The notes beneath the pieces were generated by a model that made no database searches, was not told the origin of the DNA, and worked only from the letters and a program-made list of their open reading frames with translations. From the NCBI GenBank assembly GCA_039029935.1, contig JBCCFC010000281.1:1-11969 (forward strand): a stretch of 11,969 bases of DNA, written 5' to 3'. This DNA comes from G039029935 sp039029935. Lineage in GTDB: Bacteria; Chloroflexota; Anaerolineae; Caldilineales; Caldilineaceae. Every line of letters begins with the position of its first letter. Position 1 is the first letter of the stretch. Shown here piece by piece: positions 5,284-11,969 of this stretch. The position numbers and the translations under genes were made by a program.

Positions 5284-8200
5284 CAATTGGCAGGAACGCA
5301 AACCAACTTTGTGGCTGGGTTGGTTCTTCAACGGTGTCTAGCGGCGTTGGGTCTAACGGGATGACGACGACTTCTTCGGCCAGCGCATCAATATTGGCTC
5401 CAACAGTCACGTCAACGTCAACTTGAGTCTGTATGGCTTCGCTGCTGGCAATGGGTTGCAAGTTTTCATCTGCCAATGAAATGCCCAGTGAAATCTCATC
5501 GCCATCTGCCACATCGTCTGACACATCCAAATCCAATGGTAGACCCTCGTCAAGAATAGTGGTTTGCTCCTCATCGGTCAGTTCATCAATCGCCAAGGCG
5601 CACTGTGTACTCTCTGCTGTACAAGGTGTTCGTTCCTCTTGCGATAGACTGGCAGCAACAACGCCATCCGGCACGTTGAACCAAGGATATACGCTGGTCA
5701 CAAAGATAAAGCGGACAAAGCGCATCACAATAAACTGTGAGTCACCTTCTTCTTGCGAGAATGTAAATTCCTCAAAAATAATCACAGTGGACATGCGCAT
5801 GCCTGGTGCAACAACAGCATCGTCTGGCAGGTTGAAACCGATATTCATACCCGGTTTTGGTGTTGCAGTAGGTACAGATGTCTCCTCTGGTACAGTAGTC
5901 TCCTCTGGTACAGATGTCTCCTCTGGTACAGATGTCTCCTCTGGTACAGTAGTCTCTTCTGGCACAGTAGTCTCCTCTGGCACAGCAGTTTCTTCTGGCA
6001 CAGCAGTTTCTTCTGGCACAGTAGTCTCTTCTGGTGCAGTAGTCCCCTCTGGCACAGCAGTTTCTTCTGGCGCAGTAGTCTCCTCTGGTACAGTAGTTGA
6101 TTCTGGTGCAGTAGTTGATTCTGGTGCAGTAGTCTCCTCGGGCACAGGTGTTGACTCTGGTGCAGGTGTTGACTCCGGCACGGTTGTGTCCACTGGCACA
6201 GGTGTTGACTCCGGTACGGTTGTGTCCACTGGCACAGGTGTTGACTCTGATACACTAGTCGCTGTTGGTGTTGTTGTCGCTGTGCTGGTGACTTCAGGCG
6301 TACTGGTGTCGATAACCGTCGGTGTTGTCGTTGCTGTGCTTGTCACCTCTGGTGTGCTGGTGATTTCAGGCGTACTGGTGACAGTAACCGTCGGTGTTGT
6401 CGCCGCTGTACTCGTAAATGTGCTGGTCGCTGCTGGCGTCTCTTCAGACACTGGCTCAGAAGGGGCTACGTCTACAATCGTACCAATGCCTTCACCATCG
6501 GCGATAGTCGCATAGGTGGGACTGCTCAACGTTAGTTTTAGGCTGCGGTTGCCCTGAACAGCGGCAGAGTTTGCAATCGGGACCGATACAGACTGGCTGG
6601 TTTGTCCCGCCGATGGATCAAAGATGAGCGTTCCGCTAGTGGCGTCATAGTCTGTTCCGGCATAGGCGGAGACATTAGCGGTCTGATAGTTTACTCGGAC
6701 ATAGGCGTTGTTGGTCTTGTTGAGCGAGACAGTAAAGACGAGTATGCCTGCGGCCTCCGATGCTGATGGGTCGTTTACGGCAATCGTCACCCCTGCGGTG
6801 GCTACGTCATCATCGACAATCGTCACGGCCTGTTGTTGTGTGCCCGCTTCTGCGCCACCAATCACATTGGTGATATCCACTAACACGATTTCATTGCCCT
6901 CGGCATAGCCATCATCCACACTGACGAGTGCTGTGCTTGCGCTGGTGGCTCCTGCGGGAATGACGATCTGCGTTACACCCAAGGTTGCTTTACTTGCACT
7001 AGCGGCCCTTGCTGGAACAGGCTTTGTTGCGCCCAAGGTTACTTCACCTGCACCCGCTGTGCCGCCACCAACGGCAATGTCCACCGTGATGCTCTCTGTC
7101 AGTGAAATATCCGTACTCGCCGTCAATGTGGTAGAGCCACGCGTTTCGGCGATAGATGTGTCACCTACTGCAAGCGTGATGCTTGGGATGAGGACTTTCG
7201 TGGTCACAGAATCATTCAGGACGTTGTTTCCACTGGTGGGTGATGTTGTGGCAACGGTGACATTGTTGACCAAATCACCTGTTGCAGCGATATCCACTTT
7301 GCCAACCATCTCGATGGTATGAACGCTGTTGCCTGCTACCGTTGGTGCTGTAAACACAACTTGGTTGCCCGATGTTGTCTGTGCAAAGCCAGGGCTGTTG
7401 ATGCTGCTGACAATAAATCCGCTTGGTAGCACATCGGTGACAGACACATCATAGGCACGACCTGCACCGGAGTTGGTCAATGTCAATGTATAGGTGATGA
7501 TGTCGCCCAAACGCACAGGTTCGCTTGGCGTGGCCTTTTTGTCAATCTCTAGCGTTGGATAGAGCAATGTGGACACTATCTTGCTGCTCAATGGGCCGTT
7601 CCCGATGATAGGCGTTGCGGACTTGATCACAACCGTGTTGATCAGATCGGCTGTTGCGTCAAGGTCTACTGTACCTGTGAACACGATGGTCTGTCTGGCG
7701 CCCGCTGGCACGGTGTCTGAGATAAAGACAATCTGCCCCGTTGCGGTGGTGACAGTGTAGCTCTCATTGTCTACAATGCCACCAAAGGTGAAGCCTGATT
7801 TTGGTAGGGTATCGGTGACAGTCACATCAAAGGCAGGACCACCATTGTTGGTGATGTGGATGGTGTAGGTGAGCACATCACCTCTATCCGCGACACCGAC
7901 TGGCTCGACCGATTTGCCAATTTTAAGCAGTGGTAGACCCAGTTTTGACATGACGGTTGCTGAGATGTTGGCGTTGCCATGAATGTAAGAACTGGTCGTG
8001 ACAAGTGCTGTGTTGTAGAGATCACCTGTGGCTTGGTCGTTGACTGTGCCTGTAAAGATAAATGTCTGTGATGCATTGGCGGCAACAGGTGGTGTTGAGA
8101 ATGTTACCTGACCAGCAGTACCAGTATCAACCGTAAAGCCGGGATTGCCCATCGAAACGCCACTGTTGATCGCCCCGCCAAAGGTAACGCCTGTGGGCAG

Positions 8201-11200
8201 GGTGTCGATGACAGCGACACTATCTGCTGTACCCGTGCCTGTGTTTGTGATTTGGATGGTGTAGGTCAGCACATCGCCCAGAACAACATCTGTCTTTGGC
8301 TCGACATCCTTTGAGATGGTAAAGTCAACCGAGAGCAATGTCGTCACCAATGTTTCCTCTAGCGGTCCTGCGCCGCTCGTTGGCGTGATGCTGGTGATCT
8401 TCACGGTATTGGTGATATTTACATTGGTTGGGGCAACGGTGGCTGTGTAGACAATGTTTTGGTTAAAGCCTGCGGCCAATGTTGGTGTGACAAAGGTCAA
8501 CGTTGAACGATTGTATGAGTCGGTCAAGCCAGCATTATTGATGACGCCACCAAAGATAAGATTGGCTGGCAACACATCGTCAATCGAGACGTTGTGTGCA
8601 ACACCTATTCCTCTGCCTATATTCCTGACATTCAGGGTGTAGGTCAGCACATCACCGACGCGTGCGGTTGCAGGCGTGACCGATTTGTCAATGAATAGAT
8701 TGGGTGCGAACACAGACGTTGCAACATTTGCCGTGCGTGTTAGGCCAAAGGTTGGCTTTTCCTTGCCATACCCCACAACGGTTGCGCGATTGTCAATCGT
8801 GATGCCAGAAACGGTCTTGGCAACGTCTGCCGAGAAGGTCAGCGTCATAGATGCGCCCGCAGAGATGTTGTAGCCGCTGGCAATGGCTGGGTGTGCCCCT
8901 GTGGAACCGCCACTTGCGTCACCAGAGACTGTCACAGCAGTGGGGGTTTCCAAGCCCGTTGGCAGAGTATCCGAAACAACGGCGTTGATGATGTCGCCTG
9001 TACCCGTATTGTCAATGCGGATGATGTAGTGTACCTTGTCGCCAGGATTCACAGACGAAACCGATGGCGAGAGAATTTTACTGATCGCTAGGTCATAGTT
9101 GATACTTTGCCCACCGACCGTAAAGGTGTATGGCTGTTTTCCGACCACATTGTTACCAATGTCAACCGTGCTGCTCAATGTGCCTGTTGTGCTGGGCGTG
9201 AACACGATGTCAAATGTCTCTGTGCTGTTTGGTCCAACAGACGTCGGTGCGTTGGCAATCGCAAAATCTGTGCTGTTGCTCAATGTAAAGACACTGGAGA
9301 GCGTCACCGTCAGCGAACCCGCATTGCTGATGGTAAAGGTGTAAGTGAGAGGCACATTTTGAACCCCAATCCCCAAGTCGGTGTTGTTGGCTGTGCTTGT
9401 CACTGTGCTGCCATTGGTGATGGACTGCCCCTTGCCTTGAATGTCAATTTGTGGAATACCGCCCGCCCCCTGTATGCTAAAGATGAATGGATTTTCATCG
9501 TCATCCGTGTTGCCAATTTCAATCGTGGAGGTGAATGAGCCTGTTGCATTCGGCCCAAAGGTAACATCAAACGCACTGTTGTTACCGCCCCCAATCGCCA
9601 GCGATGGCATCTTGGTGACCGTAAAATTGGTGCTGTCGCTTAAGGTGATTGGCGTGTTCAATGTCAGTGTGTATAAACCTGTATTGTGAATGGTGAAGGT
9701 GTGTGTAACCTCTGTACCCACCAAAATCAATCCAAAGTCCGTGTCATCAGCGACTGTCGGCGTGCTGTCATTGTTGGGTATATCCAAGCCTTTGCCCGAT
9801 ACGCTGATTTCTGGTGTTTGCGCGATGGCCTGAATAAAGAAATCATAGATCAGCCCATCTGTACCGTTGGCAATTTCGATGGTACTGGTATACGTTCCCG
9901 TCACATTACTCTTGAAGGTGATGTCAAAGGTTGCTGTGCCATTGGCAGGCACCGATGCAGGCACATTACTAAGCGTAAAGACCGACGAATTGCTAAGTGT
10001 TATTGGTGAGGTAATGTTGATAGGGCTGCCTGTTGTGTTGGTGATTGTAAAGGTGCGGACCACGTCTGTTTTGATCAACACAGCGCCAAAGTCGGTGTGG
10101 TTTGTTAATTGTGCCGATGTCGCACCATCACAGACGATCTGCCCATTGCCGCCTATTTCGAGGATTGGATAGACATATTCGAGCGCACCGATGTCGTTTA
10201 CGGACCGCACAGGCCGTGAAAAACCGCGTTGGTCTGTTGTCAACGAACTATTGGCGGCGTTAAGTGCGGGGCTGCAGTTGGTCAAATCGTGTGTCCATGT
10301 ACTGCCACCGTTGTTAGCCAGCGTTGTATTGACAATTTGATCGAGAGGTGCTGAGTGTGTAATGTTATCGCTCGTCGCAATAATGTCGTCTGCATGAAGG
10401 TCAAAGTTAAGATAGGCACTACTATATCTATCCGTACTCAATTTGCTATTATCACCAACAACATTATTACCATTCGATACTGCTTTATAGAGCCCGTGAC
10501 TGTTATAAACATCGTGCCCCATGTCGCTTCTCGCAGTCGCCGTGTTTCCAGAAAAAATGGAGTCCTCTATACGTACAATATTGGTTGGGCGGCTTAACCC
10601 CGTCGCATAACCGCCCCCCTTATCTGCACGATTCCCAACAAATGTGGTATGGATCAGATATGTCTGTCCATCAGCTGTGTATCCGCCACCACCTCTGTTG
10701 CCAGCGATATTGCCACTGAACGTGCTATTCGTGACAGTCATAATGCTCGTGACACCAGAAGTCGTACTGAACCCGTTGTAGAATCCACCGCCGCTGCCTG
10801 TTGCCTCATTATTTTTGAACGCGCTATTTGTGATAACAACATCGGTTCTATCATTGTATAGGCCCGCACCGTCTCTCGCAGAGCCACCGCTAATCGTTGC
10901 TTGATTAAGCGTCAGCGTTCCTGTTGACTTGATATAGAGGATACGGAATGCAGGTGAGCCACTATCACGCTCAATCGTAAATCCAGCACCTTCAATTGTG
11001 ACATCGCTTGTAATGTCGGGCAGGACCGAGGTCAGCAGGATATCACCTGTTAGCGTCAGCGTATCAGCCCCTGCGCTACTGCCTGAACAACCGCCCGTAT
11101 CGCTGCCAGCATTGGCACTTGTAATAGCATCGCCTAATGTACACGTTGTGCCGTCAACCGAGATTGCACCTGCGTGGGCGACCGAATACAGCCCTGAAAC

Positions 11201-11380
11201 TATCCTTCCGCCGCTGTTGTGTGCCAGCGGCATGAACACAAGCATCACAACCGTCAGCAGTACGCCGATTATCAATTTCGTACCGAGACATTGGTGCCAA
11301 TGAACCGCCATGTTTTCGGGGGCTTGTGCTTGCTCAGCGCATACTGATGAACCCCTTATCTTTTTTCGTTGATTTTGCAT
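5273..11380 (-). CDS. Giant secreted multidomain surface protein (DUF11/choice-of-anchor/Calx-beta)
   Basis: A 2035-residue exported protein, probably a surface fibre or adhesin. Order: long polar N-region, hydrophobic core 35-52 and possible signal peptidase site after AHA (68-70); a CSLREA-like segment (CTLGDAITSAN, 80-90); beta-helix repeats rich in GGG and SGN motifs (about 120-320); choice-of-anchor Q-like end (PALNAANSSLTTDQRG to DIGALEY, 371-402); three choice-of-anchor D/ASH-like domains (about 405-758); five DUF11 repeats (about 762-1395; LGDVLTYTI, DTLPTGVTFGG); two Calx-beta-like domains (1398-1526, 1530-1637); a Thr/Pro/Glu stalk (1640-1840); and an unrecognised 195-residue C-terminal domain ending in FAFLPIVEH. 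No LPXTG anchor is present. The ATG has AGGAGA 8 nt upstream; the next Met (24) has no RBS. The ligand cannot be told from sequence. Confidence 0.9.
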   Translation of the reverse strand: MQNQRKKIRGSSVCAEQAQAPENMAVHWHQCLGTKLIIGVLLTVVMLVFMPLAHNSGGRIVSGLYSVAHAGAISVDGTTCTLGDAITSANAGSDTGGCSGSSAGADTLTLTGDILLTSVLPDITSDVTIEGAGFTIERDSGSPAFRILYIKSTGTLTLNQATISGGSARDGAGLYNDRTDVVITNSAFKNNEATGSGGGFYNGFSTTSGVTSIMTVTNSTFSGNIAGNRGGGGYTADGQTYLIHTTFVGNRADKGGGYATGLSRPTNIVRIEDSIFSGNTATARSDMGHDVYNSHGLYKAVSNGNNVVGDNSKLSTDRYSSAYLNFDLHADDIIATSDNITHSAPLDQIVNTTLANNGGSTWTHDLTNCSPALNAANSSLTTDQRGFSRPVRSVNDIGALEYVYPILEIGGNGQIVCDGATSAQLTNHTDFGAVLIKTDVVRTFTITNTTGSPINITSPITLSNSSVFTLSNVPASVPANGTATFDITFKSNVTGTYTSTIEIANGTDGLIYDFFIQAIAQTPEISVSGKGLDIPNNDSTPTVADDTDFGLILVGTEVTHTFTIHNTGLYTLTLNTPITLSDSTNFTVTKMPSLAIGGGNNSAFDVTFGPNATGSFTSTIEIGNTDDDENPFIFSIQGAGGIPQIDIQGKGQSITNGSTVTSTANNTDLGIGVQNVPLTYTFTISNAGSLTVTLSSVFTLSNSTDFAIANAPTSVGPNSTETFDIVFTPSTTGTLSSTVDIGNNVVGKQPYTFTVGGQSINYDLAISKILSPSVSSVNPGDKVHYIIRIDNTGTGDIINAVVSDTLPTGLETPTAVTVSGDASGGSTGAHPAIASGYNISAGASMTLTFSADVAKTVSGITIDNRATVVGYGKEKPTFGLTRTANVATSVFAPNLFIDKSVTPATARVGDVLTYTLNVRNIGRGIGVAHNVSIDDVLPANLIFGGVINNAGLTDSYNRSTLTFVTPTLAAGFNQNIVYTATVAPTNVNITNTVKITSITPTSGAGPLEETLVTTLLSVDFTISKDVEPKTDVVLGDVLTYTIQITNTGTGTADSVAVIDTLPTGVTFGGAINSGVSMGNPGFTVDTGTAGQVTFSTPPVAANASQTFIFTGTVNDQATGDLYNTALVTTSSYIHGNANISATVMSKLGLPLLKIGKSVEPVGVADRGDVLTYTIHITNNGGPAFDVTVTDTLPKSGFTFGGIVDNESYTVTTATGQIVFISDTVPAGARQTIVFTGTVDLDATADLINTVVIKSATPIIGNGPLSSKIVSTLLYPTLEIDKKATPSEPVRLGDIITYTLTLTNSGAGRAYDVSVTDVLPSGFIVSSINSPGFAQTTSGNQVVFTAPTVAGNSVHTIEMVGKVDIAATGDLVNNVTVATTSPTSGNNVLNDSVTTKVLIPSITLAVGDTSIAETRGSTTLTASTDISLTESITVDIAVGGGTAGAGEVTLGATKPVPARAASASKATLGVTQIVIPAGATSASTALVSVDDGYAEGNEIVLVDITNVIGGAEAGTQQQAVTIVDDDVATAGVTIAVNDPSASEAAGILVFTVSLNKTNNAYVRVNYQTANVSAYAGTDYDATSGTLIFDPSAGQTSQSVSVPIANSAAVQGNRSLKLTLSSPTYATIADGEGIGTIVDVAPSEPVSEETPAATSTFTSTAATTPTVTVTSTPEITSTPEVTSTATTTPTVIDTSTPEVTSTATTTPTATSVSESTPVPVDTTVPESTPVPVDTTVPESTPAPESTPVPEETTAPESTTAPESTTVPEETTAPEETAVPEGTTAPEETTVPEETAVPEETAVPEETTVPEETTVPEETSVPEETSVPEETTVPEETSVPTATPKPGMNIGFNLPDDAVVAPGMRMSTVIIFEEFTFSQEEGDSQFIVMRFVRFIFVTSVYPWFNVPDGVVAASLSQEERTPCTAESTQCALAIDELTDEEQTTILDEGLPLDLDVSDDVADGDEISLGISLADENLQPIASSEAIQTQVDVDVTVGANIDALAEEVVVIPLDPTPLDTVEEPTQPQSWFAFLPIVEH
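5879..6244 (-). repeat. Stalk repeats: seventeen 18-bp units and two 36-bp units
   Basis: Residues 1733-1834 are 17 tandem hexapeptides of the TVPEET/TAPEST type (18 bp each, 5879-6184). Next to them are two copies of STPVPVDTTVPE (36 bp each, residues 1713-1736) that overlap the array by a few residues. Further toward the N-terminus the stalk uses TPEVTSTATTTPT-type repeats. Proline every two to three residues implies an extended, perhaps glycosylated spacer that lifts the DUF11 and ASH domains off the cell. Confidence 0.9.
6936..7046 (-). repeat. Internal duplication inside the first Calx-beta-like domain
   Basis: A 57-bp copy (6936-6992) and a 54-bp copy (6993-7046) are adjacent and similar; both include CCCAAGGTT and CTTGC. 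In protein they give VTLGATKPVPARAASAS next to ATLGVTQIVIPAGATSAS. The second resembles the usual Calx-beta strand and the first is the extra copy, lengthening the domain by about 18 residues. Confidence 0.7.
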
Positions 11381-11388
11381 GAAGATGT

Positions 11389-11394
11389 TCTCCT
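11389..11394 (-). promoter_or_regulatory. Ribosome binding site of the surface-protein gene
   Basis: On the minus strand AGGAGA is followed by 8 nt and then ATG (11380-11378). This decides the start of the giant ORF in favour of the first Met. Confidence 0.8.
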
Positions 11395-11416
11395 GTGAAA
11401 CAACAATACAAAGTGG

Positions 11417-11445
11417 AATGATTGGGCATTTGTCAGCCCATCATT
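11417..11445 (-). other. Hairpin in the leader of the surface-protein gene
   Basis: AATGATTGGGC (11417-11427) pairs with GCCCATCATT (11436-11445), giving ten pairs with one bulged base and an 8-nt loop. It lies 37-65 nt before the start codon and would be inside the transcript. It could affect mRNA stability or translation; no known riboswitch is recognised. Confidence 0.4.
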
Positions 11446-11468
11446 CACAGTCCTCTGTGATCGTACCA
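11445..11468 (-). promoter_or_regulatory. Candidate promoter and operator palindrome of the surface-protein gene
   Basis: On the minus strand TGG-TACGAT (11468-11460) makes an extended -10. The -35 position (11488-11483) reads ACGAAT, a poor match, so the promoter would need an activator. The 16-bp perfect palindrome TCACAG-N4-CTGTGA (11445-11460) covers the predicted transcription start near 11453 and would suit a dimeric repressor or pause site. The arms have the reverse order of a CRP site. Confidence 0.4.
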
Positions 11469-11485
11469 AGCGAACGTACTCAATT

Positions 11486-11517
11486 CGTCCTAACATCCCA
11501 TGCAAAAACGTCCTAAC
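11486..11517. repeat. 23-bp-period direct repeats upstream of the surface-protein gene
   Basis: CGTCCTAAC occurs at 11486-11494 and again at 11509-11517, exactly 23 bp apart. Aligned with 37-69 upstream of the regulator gene, 24 of 33 bases match, including period and spacer. The copies overlap or flank the poor -35 of the candidate promoter, as activator repeats often do. Relative to the gene they drive, the orientation is opposite to that at the regulator gene. Confidence 0.6.
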
Positions 11518-11658
11518 TAACGGCTTTATCGGCCATAATGCGTAAAATTTGTTAAAGATTTTCTTACGCTAATAACGATGTGTACTGAGTGCAATAATTT
11601 TGAATCAGCTATTTTATTCTCAATCAGAAAAAAAATGTGATATTTACAATTAAAGCAG
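11518..11658. other. AT-rich gene-free spacer
   Basis: No credible gene is seen. A weak hairpin pairs GCGTAA (about 11540) with TTACGC (about 11569), possibly a poor terminator for the minus-strand fragment upstream. The rest is AT-rich. A 77-residue minus-strand frame through it (11526-11759) has no RBS and no protein-like pattern. Confidence 0.5.
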
Positions 11659-11831
11659 CTAAAAAATTTTACAAAACACAGAAGAATTGAAGAAACCATA
11701 TTGAACCCGTAAGCGAACCGTTTGCTTGAAGAGTGTGGGAGGAAGGGGGAGGGTTGCAACAGGCACAGTTGTCTCCTCTGGCATAGTTACCTTCTTTGGC
11801 GCAGGCGTCTCCGCTGGCACAGGCGTTGATA
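11659..11831 (-). pseudogene. Truncated 3' fragment of a second stalk-type protein gene
   Basis: The minus-strand frame reads STPVPAETPAPKKV, TMPEETTVPVATLP and then an unrelated tail to a TAG at 11659. The first 28 residues match the stalk repeats of the giant neighbour in both protein and DNA (for example GGCACAGTTGTCTCCTCTGG on the plus strand). Upstream the frame runs directly into the palindromic element at 11832 and meets a stop within it, so the 5' part of the gene is missing. It is either the end of a paralogue cut by the element or a fragment left by recombination between stalk repeats. Confidence 0.55.
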
Positions 11832-11969
11832 AGGCCATTCCACAAAAATAATTACCCACAGGATCGCGGAGTTAGGCAATCTCTATTGCCGGAGTACCCG
11901 TGTAAAACCCGCACTAGAGAGTGCTAACTCCGCGTTTTCAATGGGTATTGTATTTTGTGGAATGGCCTA
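11832..11969. mobile_element. Small palindromic element (MITE-like) at the window end
   Basis: The outer arms AGGCCATTCCACAAAA (11832-11847) and its exact complement (11953-11968) enclose further paired blocks: ACCCA/TGGGT (11854-11858 with 11942-11946) and CGCGGAGTTAG (11865-11875) with its complement (11924-11934). Inside are two small hairpins with the same 4-nt loop position: GGCAAT-CTCT-ATTGCC (11875-11890) and GCACT-AGAG-AGTGC (11911-11924). No coding capacity exists. Size and symmetry suggest a non-autonomous transposable element or a structured single-strand substrate. A target duplication cannot be judged because the window stops one base past the arm. Confidence 0.7.

Noticed and set aside
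5273..5400. Sortase-type LPXTG anchor at the C-terminus of the surface protein
   Set aside because: The end reads FAFLPIVEH with no LPXTG, no following hydrophobic segment and no basic tail.
5433..6515. A 360-codon plus-strand open frame rich in VSSGT repeats
   Set aside because: It is the antisense shadow of the Thr/Pro/Glu stalk of the minus-strand surface gene. Repetition keeps the frame open, and there is no RBS or recognisable domain.
11526..11759. A 77-codon minus-strand gene
   Set aside because: It has no RBS, its composition is explained by AT-rich DNA, and it overlaps the stalk-like fragment in another frame.

Overview
The window most likely comes from a filamentous or otherwise accessory-rich member of the Chloroflexota with moderate GC content. 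This is an inference from three things: the BTAD/STAND/TPR regulator type, the PD-(D/E)XK protein with a tail of RPEER-type repeats, and a giant secreted protein (CSLREA-like, beta-helix, choice-of-anchor, DUF11 and Calx-beta modules) ending in a short 'FLPIV' motif like the C-termini I recall from Chloroflexota exoproteins. No marker gene in the window fixes the taxon.

Layout. Positions 1-261 hold 23-bp direct repeats, a good sigma70-type promoter and a long leader. Positions 262-3789 (+) encode a 1175-residue SARP/AfsR-like transcription regulator (winged helix, BTAD, NB-ARC-type STAND ATPase, TPRs). A short spacer contains a possible decayed reading frame and then a consensus promoter. Positions 4008-5156 (+) encode an Rpn-like PD-(D/E)XK nuclease with eight nonapeptide repeats near its C-terminus. 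A strong Shine-Dalgarno with an in-frame ATG at 4689 lies inside it, so the gene may also make a separate 155-residue C-terminal protein. A strong hairpin terminator separates it from a convergent gene at 5273-11380 (-), a 2035-residue secreted modular surface protein. Upstream of that gene are its RBS, a hairpin leader, a palindrome over a putative transcription start and 23-bp-period repeats. The window ends with a truncated stalk-like coding fragment and a 138-bp palindromic element that reaches the last base.

How the parts may work together. The direct repeats upstream of the regulator and of the surface-protein gene share sequence and period (24 of 33 aligned bases identical, both with a 23-bp period). 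The simplest model is that the regulator binds both, controlling itself and the surface protein. The nuclease gene between them has its own promoter and terminator. It resembles the gene-within-gene Rpn toxin-antitoxin/antiphage arrangement described in Escherichia coli. Short in-frame tandem repeats (12, 18 and 27 bp units) occur in all three genes, so length variation between strains is a recurring theme of this locus.
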